Counted from the first letter of the stretch, positions 28,541-37,370 are shown. The stretch is 64,000 nucleotides of DNA from an uncultured Lachnospiraceae bacterium (GCA_902789735.1 CADAOZ010000005.1:1-64000); one strand, 5' to 3'. A program made the numbers and translations. The notes: generated by a model from the letters alone, not told the origin.

Positions 28541-29218
28541 TCAGAAGGTCACTTCACCGTCATGGGTCAGCAGAGATACCGAGCTGACGCCCTCCAGGGC
28601 CGCAAGATCCGCTGTCAGCTTCGCTCCTTCCTCTGTTCTCAGTTCTATGACCAGGTCCAGCTGGCCGTCCGTCAGCGTCCGGGTCTTTTCTTTGTAATGG
28701 GGAAAACAGTCTTTGACGATCCGGCTGATCTGCCTGTCTGTTTCTTTGGAATAGACGGCGCTGATGACCAGGATCATAGGGGCTTTTCCCACCGGCACCA
28801 GATTCAGGACATACAGGACCAGGGTCACAGCCAGGGAAGACAGAATGGCGATCTCGGACAGACCGGCGCCGCAGATAATGCCGGCACTGATGGCCCAGAA
28901 CAGAAATACCAGGTCCATGGGATCCTTGATGGCCGTCCGGAAACGGACGATGGAAAGAGCGCCCACCATACCCAGGGATACCACTACACTGGACTGAATG
29001 GTCAGAATGATGGCGGACGTAATCAGGGTCAGGGCCACCAGGGAAATGTTGAAGTTCCGGGAGTAGAAGGTCCTGCGGGTCATGACTCTGTAGCAGAAAA
29101 AGATGTACAGGCCCAGGATCAGAGAGAAGAACAGGGCCACCAGGATGGTCGCGGTATTGATCTCGATCGTGGAGTATCCCTCCAGAAATGACTTTTTAAA
29201 AATATCCTCAAATGTCAT
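28541..29218 (-). CDS. DUF4956 membrane protein
   Basis: 225 aa with four transmembrane segments (about 22-45, 57-80, 97-120, 122-143) and a C-terminal cytoplasmic ACT-like domain (about 148-225). The DUF4956 signature GALSIVRFRTAIKDP (about 86-100) is present. DUF4956 genes are frequently found next to VTC-domain and CotH genes; the biochemical role is not established to my knowledge. The start overlaps the VTC stop by 11 bp and the stop is 20 bp from cotH. Confidence 0.92.
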   Translation of the reverse strand: MTFEDIFKKSFLEGYSTIEINTATILVALFFSLILGLYIFFCYRVMTRRTFYSRNFNISLVALTLITSAIILTIQSSVVVSLGMVGALSIVRFRTAIKDPMDLVFLFWAISAGIICGAGLSEIAILSSLAVTLVLYVLNLVPVGKAPMILVISAVYSKETDRQISRIVKDCFPHYKEKTRTLTDGQLDLVIELRTEEGAKLTADLAALEGVSSVSLLTHDGEVTF

Positions 29219-29918
29219 GGGTTCTTCCTCCGTGGTAATAGTTCCTGCACAAATAATATTTGGAAAATGTTTCCTGCCGCATACTGGTCATCTGGATTGC
29301 ATGGTAAATATGGTCGGGCAGATAGTCATCATATTTGACCTCCAGCAGCTGCATGCCGGCCTGCAGGATCGGCCGTTCGGGCAGCGGATGATCAAAGAAT
29401 CTGTTAAAAGAGGCCGAGGCCGCTATATTCCGGTCAAAAGTGACCCTGACATTGCCCCGGGGGCAGATAAAAGGCCTCCGCTGGTAGGAAACGATCACTT
29501 TGGGCTCAAAGAGCCGGGTCCGGCGTTCGATCAGAAAGCGGTTGAGCAGAGCCGGATTGGCATCGGAGACCGGAAGCGGTCTGCCCGCCATCAGATCCCG
29601 GAACTGGTCCCGGGTCAGCAGGCAGCTCTTTTTCAGGATCATGCCGCTCTCCCTGCGCTTGCATTCCAGGGAAATCCGGTCCGCAGACCGGTTGTAACTG
29701 CGGATCCGCCATTTCTCCCGGGGATCGACGCCATCCTCGTTGGCCCGGCGGCAGCTGTCATATAACGTATCCATGTAGATGCTGCGGATCAGATAGCAGC
29801 CGTCCGGCCCCGCGTGGGGGTCAGGCTGCATCAGACCGGTCAGCCGGACCCGGAGCATGGCCAGTTCCGCGTCGGAGCAGAGATATTTGAGTTCATGTCG
29901 GAATCTGGGTTCTTTCAA
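29208..29918 (-). CDS. VTC-domain polyphosphate polymerase-like protein
   Basis: 236 aa, essentially a stand-alone VTC (triphosphate tunnel) domain. Expected tunnel residues are visible: RHELKYLC at the N-terminus, IRSIYMDT, WRIRSYN, ISLECKRRESGMILKKS, VIVSYQRRPF and LEVKYDDYLP. Eukaryotic VTC4 makes inorganic polyphosphate from ATP at a membrane; bacterial members are inferred to do likewise. The start is TTG (29918), with AGGAAAGGA about 10 nt upstream; no better ATG is in frame at the right place. It overlaps DUF4956, which could be its membrane partner. Confidence 0.88.
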   Translation of the reverse strand: MKEPRFRHELKYLCSDAELAMLRVRLTGLMQPDPHAGPDGCYLIRSIYMDTLYDSCRRANEDGVDPREKWRIRSYNRSADRISLECKRRESGMILKKSCLLTRDQFRDLMAGRPLPVSDANPALLNRFLIERRTRLFEPKVIVSYQRRPFICPRGNVRVTFDRNIAASASFNRFFDHPLPERPILQAGMQLLEVKYDDYLPDHIYHAIQMTSMRQETFSKYYLCRNYYHGGRTHDI

Positions 29919-29955
29919 GACGCCATCCTTTCCTGTATCATCAGCGGCCTTCCGG

Positions 29956-31257
29956 TCAGCCGCCCAGCTCTTTGGTCAGTATCTCGACTGCCTTGTCCTT
30001 CTGATTATCTGTCTCGTCCTTTTCATAGGCTTCGCTGTCGAATTCCACCACCACATCCGGCGTAATGCCCACTTTGTGGATGTCCTGGCCGCCCCTGGTA
30101 TAGTATTTGGCAACGGTCAGTTTGATGGCGGTCCCGTCGTCCAGAGGATAAATATTCTGTACAATGCCTTTGCCGAATGTCTGGGTACCGACAATGGTTC
30201 CGATGCCCGCGTCCTGAATGGCACCGCTGAGGATCTCGGAGGCGCTGGCGGAATAACCGTCCACCAGAACGACCAGAGGCATGTCAAAGTCCGCGCCCTG
30301 ACAGGTATATTCGGTCCTCTTGCCGTCCTTTTCCTCCATATAGAAGACCAGCCCTTCGGGCAGCATCCTTTCGGCGATCTCGGTCACAGCTGTCACGGTC
30401 CCGCCGGGATTGCCCCGCAGATCAATGATCAGCCCCCTGGCGCCCTGGGACTTCAGGTCTGCCAGTGCCTGGTCGAACTGACCGGGCGTTACATTGTAGA
30501 ATTCGGAAATCTGCAGATAACCGATCTGATCATCGATCATCTCGTTTCTGACCGTAGGGGCGTTGATGATCTTCCGGGTGATATCCACCTCTATATAATC
30601 TGCCGCGCCTTCCCGGATCATGGTCAGGTGGACACTGGTATTCTCCGGTCCCTTGACCCTGCTGACGATCTCCTCCGTGGTCATGCCCAGGACTTCCTCA
30701 TCATCCACCTTGTAGAAGATATCGCCTGCCTGCAGGCCGGCCTCAGCCGCGGGAGAACCGTCAAAAACACCGGAAATGATGGCATAGCCGGTATCCTGGT
30801 TGGTGCCTATATAGGCACCGATCCCGCCGTACTCACCGGAGGTCTGCTCCGACAGGGATTTATATTCCTCTGCCGTATAGTAGACGGAATACGGGTCATT
30901 CAGAGCCCCCAGCAGGCCCTTGTAAATACCGGACTCCATCTGCTCTTCTGTCAGCTGGTCCTCGTCCAGATAGCATTCATCTATATACTGCTCCAGGAGA
31001 TGGACCTTTTCGATCGTTTCCGCGTCCAGGACCGACTCTCCGGAGGTCTGGTCCCCGGCATAGCTTGTCCGGGTCCGGACTATGGATACGCCTGCCGCCA
31101 GGCCCGCCACCAGGGCTGCTGTCAGCAGACCTGCCAGTACACCTTTCCAGAATCCTGTATTGCCGCGGCCGGCAGGCGCCGGCTGCAGATTGCTTTCCGG
31201 CTGCCGCTGCATGTGCGGCTCCGGATCATATCGATTGTCTTTCCAATTTTCTTCCAT
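29956..31257 (-). CDS. S41 family C-terminal processing peptidase
   Basis: 433 aa from ATG 31257, chosen because it follows CCGGAGGAATGAC; the frame is open to 31410. A cytoplasmic N-terminus is followed by a transmembrane anchor (about 28-50), then a PDZ domain (about 140-215) and the peptidase with GARGLIIDLRGNPGG and VDGYSASASEILSGA (catalytic Ser) and FGKGIVQ (catalytic Lys). Typical CtpA/CtpB architecture. Serves as an extracellular or periplasmic-space protease. It is the first gene of a likely operon with VTC, DUF4956 and CotH (37-bp gap to VTC), with its own promoter upstream. Confidence 0.93.
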   Translation of the reverse strand: MEENWKDNRYDPEPHMQRQPESNLQPAPAGRGNTGFWKGVLAGLLTAALVAGLAAGVSIVRTRTSYAGDQTSGESVLDAETIEKVHLLEQYIDECYLDEDQLTEEQMESGIYKGLLGALNDPYSVYYTAEEYKSLSEQTSGEYGGIGAYIGTNQDTGYAIISGVFDGSPAAEAGLQAGDIFYKVDDEEVLGMTTEEIVSRVKGPENTSVHLTMIREGAADYIEVDITRKIINAPTVRNEMIDDQIGYLQISEFYNVTPGQFDQALADLKSQGARGLIIDLRGNPGGTVTAVTEIAERMLPEGLVFYMEEKDGKRTEYTCQGADFDMPLVVLVDGYSASASEILSGAIQDAGIGTIVGTQTFGKGIVQNIYPLDDGTAIKLTVAKYYTRGGQDIHKVGITPDVVVEFDSEAYEKDETDNQKDKAVEILTKELGG

Positions 31258-31313
31258 GTCATTCCTCCGGTCTGCGGGGGGAACGGGCCCCCTCATGAAC
31301 TTCTTTGGTCGAT

Positions 31314-31319
31314 AGTATA
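31314..31319 (-). promoter_or_regulatory. Putative -10 box for the S41-VTC-DUF4956-CotH unit
   Basis: TATACT on the minus strand in the sequence TTGTATGGTATACTATCG. The -35 is weak. About 60 bp upstream of the S41 start. Confidence 0.5.
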
Positions 31320-31418
31320 CCATACAAAAAAGGAAAACGTGACCATTCACCTCTGTAAAGCCCGAAAAGAGGATGCCGCGGGCGCGGATTCCGGACTGCC
31401 GGCCGGTCACAGAACAAG

Positions 31419-31442
31419 AAAAGCCGCCATCCGGCGGCTTTT
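31419..31442. terminator. Bidirectional terminator after the PucR-type regulator
   Basis: AAAAGCCGCC-ATCC-GGCGGCTTTT is a perfect 10-bp stem with T runs on both strands. It separates the regulator gene from the S41 unit. Confidence 0.85.
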
Positions 31443-31455
31443 CGGAAAACGTTCC

Positions 31456-32544
31456 TCAATAATCGTATTGTTCCATATATTTCATATATTTGACGACCAT
31501 AAGGGCGATCTTAAAGGTAATGGCGTCCTCAAAGACCCGCAGGTCAAGGCCTGTGCTCTTCTGCAGTTTATCCAGCCGGTAGACCAGGGTATTCCTGTGG
31601 ATAAAAAGCTGGCGGGACGTCTCCGAGACGTTCAGCGAATTCTCAAAGAACTTGTTGATGGTCGTCAGCGTCTCCTGGTCGAACTCATCCGGCGTCTTGT
31701 TCTTGAAGATCTCGCGGATGAACATCTTGCAGAGGGGGATGGGCAGCTGGTAGATCAGACGTCCGATGCCCAGTTCACTGAAGGCGATCACGCTGCTGTC
31801 CTCAAAGAAGATCTTGCTGACATCCAGCGCCATTTTGGCCTCTTTATAAGAGCGGCTTACCTCCTTGATCTCATTGACGACCGTGCCGTAGGCGATCCGT
31901 ATATCCGACAGGCCCTGCTTGCGCAGATAGGCCGCCACCGCTGTTGCCGCCTTGTCGATCTCCTTCTGTCTGGTTCCTTCGGTCAGATCCTTGACGATGA
32001 CCACATTGTTCTCATCGACCGCCGTCACAAAATCGGAACTGGTCATGCCCACATACTCCTGCATGAGCTCGAGCACATTGCGCTCCCTGTCCTGATTGGT
32101 CTCAATGATCAGGACCACGCGGGAAGCGTCCGCCGCAATATGCAGCTTTTTGGCCCTGCCATAGATATCCACCAGGAGCAGATTGTCCAGCAGCAGATTC
32201 TTCATGAAGCTGTCCTTGTCATAACGTTCCTTGAAGGCCACCATCAGGCCTTTGAGCTGGAAAGCCGCCATACGGCCCACCAGCAGGGTATTATCTGTTT
32301 CTCCATAGACAACAATGACATACTCCAGCTGCTGTTCATCAAATACCTTGAAAAACTGGAAGGGGCCGGCCGACTGTGAGTCCGCCGGTGAAAGCGCGAA
32401 ATCCGGGATGGCCCCGGAAGCGTCCGCGAAGACCGGTGCCGTGACGGCCACTTCCCTGCCGTCAGCGTCCATAATACCGAATTCGAGATGCGAGATTTCC
32501 TTAAGTCCCTCGATCGTGTTCTGTAATACCTGATTTGAAATCAT
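31456..32544 (-). CDS. PucR/CdaR-family transcriptional regulator
   Basis: 362 aa. The C-terminus is the PucR-type helix-turn-helix (LNVSETSRQLFIHRNTLVYR, about 308-327), typical of sugar-diacid and purine regulators. The N-terminal part (about 1-130) is a sensory region, and a GGDEF-like/CdaR middle domain (about 140-290, e.g. VTAVDENNVVIVKDL) follows. The target cannot be inferred: it is followed by a terminator and its neighbours are unrelated. A 310-bp AT-rich region upstream probably holds its promoter and could hold autoregulatory sites. Confidence 0.87.
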   Translation of the reverse strand: MISNQVLQNTIEGLKEISHLEFGIMDADGREVAVTAPVFADASGAIPDFALSPADSQSAGPFQFFKVFDEQQLEYVIVVYGETDNTLLVGRMAAFQLKGLMVAFKERYDKDSFMKNLLLDNLLLVDIYGRAKKLHIAADASRVVLIIETNQDRERNVLELMQEYVGMTSSDFVTAVDENNVVIVKDLTEGTRQKEIDKAATAVAAYLRKQGLSDIRIAYGTVVNEIKEVSRSYKEAKMALDVSKIFFEDSSVIAFSELGIGRLIYQLPIPLCKMFIREIFKNKTPDEFDQETLTTINKFFENSLNVSETSRQLFIHRNTLVYRLDKLQKSTGLDLRVFEDAITFKIALMVVKYMKYMEQYDY

Positions 32545-32856
32545 ACCCTGCCTCTCCTATTAAACGCAGTATGCATCTGTTCACCCCTGACGATGCATTT
32601 GTTTCCACCTGTTTCATCTCATCGAAATAAATAGTATACATATAAGATTTGTGAAAATGTGACGAAATATCAACCTTGCTTTGATATAACGTGCTTAGCG
32701 CTTAGTATTCATTTTAAGGCATTTCAATTAAAAAATCCATAAATGTTCCATCATTTTTTGTGACTTTTTACGAATTTTTTCTCAGGGATACGATTTTCCT
32801 TCCCGGGTTCCCGCAGGCTTGGCAGGCCTGTCCGGCTGTCAGAAGAGCCTCCCGGA
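32545..32856. other. AT-rich intergenic region between cvfB and the PucR-type gene
   Basis: No gene. On the minus strand TATACT within ATGTATACTATTTATT is a plausible -10 for the regulator. Near 32692-32707 there is CTTAGCGCTTAG, a short direct/inverted motif that could be an operator. Much lower G+C than the surroundings. Confidence 0.4.
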
Positions 32857-33690
32857 TCACTTCAGGGTAATCCTGTCCTTTTTTATTACAATCTTTCCTT
32901 CCTTATACAGATGGCCGATGGCCCGCTTGAATTCATTTTTGCTCATGCCCATCTGCGCCCGGATCTCTTCCGGGGAGGACTTGTCGCTGAGCATCAGTGT
33001 GCCGCCCTCCGCCTGCAGTCTTGCCAGGATCCTGGTCATATCGGTATCCATCTGCAGGTAGCCTTTTTCCCGGATGCTCAGATCCAGCTTGCCATCCTCT
33101 TTGACCGCAGTGACTCTGGCAGAGATGGTCTCCCCGATCCGGATGTCCCGGACCAGTTCCTTTTTGGGAATCAGGGCGGAATAAATGGAATCTACCGCTA
33201 CAAAAGCCCCAAAGTTGCGGCTGGTCTCATATACAGTCCCGGTGACCTGATCTCCGGCCGCGTAGGGACTGTCCGTCCGCAGGTAAGGATATACATTCAT
33301 GGTGGCGCAGAGCCTGCCGCTTTTGTCCAGATAGACCGCGACCAGGACTTCCTGGCCTTCCCGGACTCTGGTCCTGGGCTGCTCACGGAAGGGCAGCAGC
33401 AGGTCTTTATCCAGTCCCCAGTCCAGGAAAGCGCCAATCCGGCCCACCTGGACCACGTCCAGCCAGCCCACCTGGCCCAGCTGCAGTTTGGGCTGTTTAC
33501 AGGTGGCAATCATACGGTCCTCAGAATCTCTATAGAGGAAGACCTCGACCCGGTCTCCCACCGCGGCGCCCGCCGGCACCTGCAGTCTGGGCAGCAGGAC
33601 TCTTTCCTCTCCTCCCTCTTCGGCCAGATATACGCCGAAAGGGACCTGTTTCTCAATGATCAGTGTCTGTGTTTCTCCGACTTTTAACAT
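32857..33690 (-). CDS. cvfB: S1-domain RNA-binding protein, CvfB family
   Basis: 277 aa from ATG 33690. Three S1-like OB folds (starting VGETQTLIIEKQVPFGVYLA, then GQVGWLDVVQVGRIGAFLDW, and VTGTVYETSRNFGAFVAVD) and a C-terminal winged helix (GMSKNEFKRAIGHLYKEGKI), as in S. aureus CvfB, a virulence and gene-expression regulator. The upstream region contains a 15-bp tandem repeat that carries the ribosome binding site (CGGAG) twice. No terminator is clear downstream. Confidence 0.9.
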   Translation of the reverse strand: MLKVGETQTLIIEKQVPFGVYLAEEGGEERVLLPRLQVPAGAAVGDRVEVFLYRDSEDRMIATCKQPKLQLGQVGWLDVVQVGRIGAFLDWGLDKDLLLPFREQPRTRVREGQEVLVAVYLDKSGRLCATMNVYPYLRTDSPYAAGDQVTGTVYETSRNFGAFVAVDSIYSALIPKKELVRDIRIGETISARVTAVKEDGKLDLSIREKGYLQMDTDMTRILARLQAEGGTLMLSDKSSPEEIRAQMGMSKNEFKRAIGHLYKEGKIVIKKDRITLK

Positions 33691-33735
33691 AGTGTTTCTC
33701 CGTTCTGTGTTTCTCCGTTCTGTGTTTGCGTGTTC
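33691..33735 (-). repeat. 15-bp tandem repeat at the cvfB translation start
   Basis: AACGGAGAAACACAG-type units occur twice in full (33691-33705, 33706-33720) and partly a third time. A related GGAGAAACACAGAC also lies inside the coding start (33666-33680). The Shine-Dalgarno is thereby duplicated. Confidence 0.85.
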
Positions 33736-33802
33736 CCTGCTTCTGCCGGCATCCGGCCGCTGTCCGCTCCCGGTCTCCCCGGTCATCACAGAGAATCTTT
33801 CA

Positions 33803-34543
33803 TTAAGAAATACCGCCCGGACAGCTGAACTCCACAACAGCGTAAGGACTGCCGTCCTCCGCGTTCAGGGCTACCAGGAAGGTATCTTTCTCTATTTCAT
33901 AGGACACCGGCGTGATCCTGTCTCCCAGGCGGGCCTGGCGCTGGTACATGATCCGGAAACGGCGGATCCGGCTCTCTTCCGGCAGGACCCCCATGGCGAT
34001 CCGGATATACTGACAGTTGTTCACATGGTGGTTGGTGTCCAGATGATATTCCCGGACGATTTCGGGTGTGTGCGCCCGGCCCGGGACTGTTCCTTCCGCA
34101 GGGACCCGGATCTTGCGGGGCAGGTATTCCATTTCCAGAGGCTCTCCCAGAATGTATTTGTCCAGGATTTCCTGGGGGATGCGGACTGGCGCCATCCGCC
34201 GCATATCGATCAGGGACCAGACCGAATTGGCCCGGACCAGCATCTCTCCCGCTTCCGTTTCCATAAAGAAATTACGCAGGCCCATAAAGCCCTTCAGGGA
34301 ATAAGGCAGGGTCCCCGTCCGGATCCGGTCTCCCAGGGCCGGCATCCGCAGGATGTCCACCTGCCAGTAGTTGACCAGCCAGGCCATATGGTCCCGCTTG
34401 AGGCGGGCGACGCCGATCTCCAGATCCTCCGACTGGAATGTGGAGCAGTCCTGGAAATAATCGATCAGAGCCGGTATGGTCAGCAGGCCGTCCTGACCTA
34501 CTTCACTGTAGCGTATTCTGCCGTCAACTTTATACATGGTCAT
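33803..34543 (-). CDS. Acyl-ACP thioesterase
   Basis: 246 aa, two hot-dog domains as in the FatA/B-like bacterial acyl-ACP thioesterases. The catalytic region of the first domain includes LVNYWQVDILRMPALGDRIR and the second has HLDTNHHVNNCQYIRIAMG (Asn/His motif). Releases free fatty acids from ACP. Starts MTMYKVDGRIRYSEVGQDG with a GGAAAGAGGC-type Shine-Dalgarno. Lies between cvfB and AGCS; likely independent. Confidence 0.9.
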   Translation of the reverse strand: MTMYKVDGRIRYSEVGQDGLLTIPALIDYFQDCSTFQSEDLEIGVARLKRDHMAWLVNYWQVDILRMPALGDRIRTGTLPYSLKGFMGLRNFFMETEAGEMLVRANSVWSLIDMRRMAPVRIPQEILDKYILGEPLEMEYLPRKIRVPAEGTVPGRAHTPEIVREYHLDTNHHVNNCQYIRIAMGVLPEESRIRRFRIMYQRQARLGDRITPVSYEIEKDTFLVALNAEDGSPYAVVEFSCPGGIS

Positions 34544-34651
34544 GCCTCTTTCCCTTTCTTATCCGGACCGGACGGCCGGATGGCTTCTCTCTTCCGCCTG
34601 TTCTGTCAGGCATAATATGGTAGTATAACATCTCGGATTCCGGAATACCAT

Positions 34652-34707
34652 GAAAAAAACCGAAAAGGCGGCAGCCGTCACAGGTATTTCCTGTTCCGGC
34701 TGCCGCC
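34652..34707 (-). terminator. Terminator of the AGCS symporter gene
   Basis: GGCGGCAGCC pairs with GGCTGCCGCC around an inner partly paired loop; followed on the minus strand by TTTTCGGTTTTTTT. Confidence 0.9.
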
Positions 34708-34780
34708 AGGCTTACCGCAGATCCGTCAGCGCGCGGAACATTCCAGAGCGCTGCTTCGCGCCGCGGCCCATGATACGGTC

Positions 34781-36202
34781 TTATTTCTTAATGGTCTTCT
34801 GATACCCGTCCATATCCTTTTTCAGGACGCCGACCAGCAGCAGCATGGAGATGGCGTTGGGGATGATCATCAGGGCGTTCAGGATATCGGAAATATCCCA
34901 GGCGATCTCAAACGCGGAGACGCAGCCCACGAAAGCGATGATCGAGAACAGAATCCTGTAGAACATGGCGATGCTGGTGCTTCTGGTCAGATACTCCAGG
35001 GCCTTTTCGCCGTAATATTCCCAGCCGAGGATGGTGGAGAAGGCGAACAGGGCCAGGGAAATGGCGACCAGCCAGGCGCCGGGCTTGCCCAGGGTGGACT
35101 CAAAGGCGGCGATGGTAAGGGGCGCGCCCTGCAGAACGGTCTCACCGTTCACGACGACCTGGTCCATGACACCGGAGGTCAGGATGGAAAGACCTGTTAC
35201 GGAACAGACAACGAAAGTGTCCCAGAAAGTGCCTGTGGAGTTGATATAACCCTGCTTGATGTGGCCGAAAGCAGTATGATGCTCGGTGGAGGCAGCCGCG
35301 GCAGTGATGGCCGCGGAACCCATGCCCGCTTCGTTGGAGAAACATCCGCGGGCTACGCCCTTGTTCATGGCCTGCATCATGGTCGCTACGACGGAACCGG
35401 CCGCACCGCCGCCGACTGCCTTGACGGAGAAGGCCATGCGGAACATGGTCACGATGGCGCCGGGCAGGGCAGTGATGTGCAGCAGAATAATGATCATAGC
35501 GCATACAAAGTAAAATACTGCCATGAAAGGAACGATGACCGAAGCGACTCTGGAAATGCTCTTAAGGCCGCCTACTACAATAATCAGGGTCGCGAAGCCG
35601 ACGATCAGGCCGATCACCCACTGGGGGACCTGAATCAGGTAACTGAAAGCGACCGCGATGGAGTTGCCCTGGGTCAGGTTGCCGATGCCGAAGGAAGCGA
35701 CAACAGCGAAGAAAGCGAAGGCGCAGGCCAGCGCGCGGCCGAAGCCCCGGAAGCTTTCTCCGTATACGGAAGGGATACCGCGTTCCATGGCCAGCATGGG
35801 ACCGCCCAGCATCTCGCCCTTTTCATTTTTGACCCTGTATTTGACCGCCAGGGCGCATTCCGTAAATTTGGAGGTGATACCGAAGGCCGCCGAGATCCAC
35901 ATCCAGACCAGGGCGCCGGGACCGCCTACCGCCAGAGCCGACGCGACGCCGGCGATGTTGCCGGTACCGATGGTGGCTGCCAGCGCGGTACAGAGGGCCG
36001 CGAAGGAGGAGACGTCTCCTTCTCCCCGGCTCTCCCTGGATTCCCTGGACAGTGTGGTCTTTAAGGAATAGCCCAGGTTCCGCCAGCACAGGAAACCGGT
36101 CCGGAAGGTACAGATAATGCCGGTACCGACCAGGATGACCAGCATGGGAGGACCCCATACAAAGCCGTCAATTGCCTCGAGAACGTTGAGTAAAGATTTC
36201 AT
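34781..36202 (-). CDS. Alanine/glycine:cation symporter (AGCS) family
   Basis: 473 aa with about 11 transmembrane helices; sodium- (or proton-) coupled uptake of alanine or glycine. The family signature is visible in IGTGNIAGVASALAVGGPGA (about 77-96) and GGAAGSVVATMMQAMNKGVAR with FSNEAGMGSA. The start codon follows AAAGGGGGAATTTTTTTAC. It has its own promoter (36314-36342) and terminator, so it is monocistronic. Confidence 0.95.
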   Translation of the reverse strand: MKSLLNVLEAIDGFVWGPPMLVILVGTGIICTFRTGFLCWRNLGYSLKTTLSRESRESRGEGDVSSFAALCTALAATIGTGNIAGVASALAVGGPGALVWMWISAAFGITSKFTECALAVKYRVKNEKGEMLGGPMLAMERGIPSVYGESFRGFGRALACAFAFFAVVASFGIGNLTQGNSIAVAFSYLIQVPQWVIGLIVGFATLIIVVGGLKSISRVASVIVPFMAVFYFVCAMIIILLHITALPGAIVTMFRMAFSVKAVGGGAAGSVVATMMQAMNKGVARGCFSNEAGMGSAAITAAAASTEHHTAFGHIKQGYINSTGTFWDTFVVCSVTGLSILTSGVMDQVVVNGETVLQGAPLTIAAFESTLGKPGAWLVAISLALFAFSTILGWEYYGEKALEYLTRSTSIAMFYRILFSIIAFVGCVSAFEIAWDISDILNALMIIPNAISMLLLVGVLKKDMDGYQKTIKK

Positions 36203-36574
36203 GTAAAAAAATTCCCCCTTTATAGTATTGCAGGCAGGGCTGTCTTCCGTCCTGTCTCCCGGGAGCGGCCGGATCTGCCCTGTCGAACTTTCCGGTTTTG
36301 AAAATTCCTAACCAGTGTACCATAAAATCCGCCGTAGTTTAACACTTTAATTTTTTAAACCGGCAAAATATCCGGATCTGAGGTCCGTATCTGAAGCGGT
36401 TGAAACTGTTTGGCCCTTGTAGGGATGCCGTTCGTATATTTAAATAGCGGCAGATGCAGGAAAACCGAAGGACAAGGATGCAGGACGTCCGACAAGGCCG
36501 ACGGGAACAAAAACGCGGTGAATCCTGCTGCCGGTGTTGACAGAATCTGAACGTAAATATAAGGAGGCAGCAAA
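36203..36574. other. Divergent intergenic region between AGCS and LURP-one genes
   Basis: No gene. It contains the AGCS promoter (annotated separately). Toward the right it is the leader of the plus-strand gene, ending in AAGGAGGCAGCAAA before ATG. A TTGACA at 36537 is too close to the start to be its -35, so that promoter is not located. Confidence 0.5.
36314..36342 (-). promoter_or_regulatory. Promoter of the AGCS symporter gene
   Basis: Minus strand: -35 TTAAAC (36337-36342), 17-bp spacer, -10 TACACT (36314-36319). Confidence 0.65.
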
Positions 36575-37150
36575 ATGGGCTTTTTTGATTCAGTACAGAA
36601 ATTCCACGGACAGGGAGAGACCCCCAATACATATACGACGGAGCAGTACGGCACACCGTCCTGTTCTCTTTATACAGAGAAAGATCCCGGGGATCTGCAT
36701 CAGAAAACAGAAATAAAAGATGATGCCGGACGGGTCCATTACGTAACAAAATCTTCCATGATCACCCTCTTTGCCAAGACGGATATTCTTGATCCCGACG
36801 GCAATCCGGTGGCGCATATAGAGAAAAGGCCCATCAGCCTGCATGAAAAGCACTTTATCACCATGGCAGACGGGCGGAAGTTCACATTATCCAATGAACT
36901 GCTCCACATTATTAAAGATGTCACCAATATAGAGGGCCTGGGATGGCAGATCCAGGGCAATATCGTGGGCCTGAATTTTGTGCTTTTTGATGAGAGCGGC
37001 CGGATCATAGCGGCCATCGGACAGAAGGCGGTATCCGTACACGACAGATTCAGCATCGATCTCTACCAGCCCCGGCACGAAGCCATTGTGGTGGCCATTG
37101 TGATCGCTCTGAGCAAGATGCTTGAAGCCCGCAGGGAGAATGACAGATGA
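36575..37150 (+). CDS. LURP-one/tubby-like (DUF567) family protein
   Basis: 191 aa. After a Gly/Thr-rich N-terminal stretch (1-45) the sequence has the beta-strand rhythm of LURP-one-related proteins (HYVTKSSMITLFAKTDILDP, VAHIEKRPISLHEKHFITM, LNFVLFDESGRIIAAIGQK), ending in a helix (HEAIVVAIVIALSKMLEARR) as in tubby-like barrels. Bacterial members have no firm function. Excellent Shine-Dalgarno (AAGGAGG). A lone plus-strand gene, convergent with the tRNA. Confidence 0.75.
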   Translation: MGFFDSVQKFHGQGETPNTYTTEQYGTPSCSLYTEKDPGDLHQKTEIKDDAGRVHYVTKSSMITLFAKTDILDPDGNPVAHIEKRPISLHEKHFITMADGRKFTLSNELLHIIKDVTNIEGLGWQIQGNIVGLNFVLFDESGRIIAAIGQKAVSVHDRFSIDLYQPRHEAIVVAIVIALSKMLEARRENDR

Positions 37151-37198
37151 TCCGGCAGGATCCTCGCCCTTAAATCGATTCCATAAAGGAAATCCCAT

Positions 37199-37233
37199 AA
37201 AAAAAACAGATGGCGCAAACAGCCGTCTGCGCC
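37199..37233 (-). terminator. Second terminator downstream of tRNA-Gln
   Basis: GGCGCA/TGCGCC stem (37212-37217 with 37228-37233), followed on the minus strand by ATCTGTTTTTTT. A backup to the hairpin next to it. Confidence 0.6.
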
Positions 37234-37283
37234 AAAAAAAAGGACTTTTGCAGTTCCCCTGACGGGTCTTTACAAAAGTCCTT
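37234..37283 (-). terminator. Terminator of tRNA-Gln
   Basis: An 11-bp stem AAGGACTTTTG/CAAAAGTCCTT followed on the minus strand by a run of T. It starts 10 nt past the tRNA 3' end. Confidence 0.88.
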
Positions 37284-37292
37284 AAAATTGCG

Positions 37293-37365
37293 CTGGGCTA
37301 GAAGGATTCGAACCTTCAAAATGACGGAGTCAGAGTCCGCTGCCTTACCGTTTGGCTATAGCCCA
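37293..37365 (-). tRNA. tRNA-Gln, anticodon CTG
   Basis: Folds as a full cloverleaf: acceptor TGGGCTA/TAGCCCA, D-arm GCC...GGC, anticodon stem GCGGA/TCCGT (one G-U) with loop CTCTGAC giving anticodon CTG, and T-arm GAAGG-TTCGAAT-CCTTC. The discriminator is G and U1-A72 is typical for Gln. The 3' CCA is not encoded, so cca must add it. The CTG anticodon is the less common Gln isoacceptor beside TTG. Confidence 0.95.
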
Positions 37366-37370
37366 ATATT

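Noticed and set aside
29857..32379. 840-codon plus-strand open frame across S41 and PucR-type genes
   Set aside because: Runs through two real genes, their intergenic space and a terminator on the other strand; no protein features.
36339..36749. 136-codon minus-strand frame near the LURP-one gene
   Set aside because: Overlaps the promoter region of AGCS and the real plus-strand gene; composition (many Phe, Cys, Arg, Ser) is typical of a non-coding frame.
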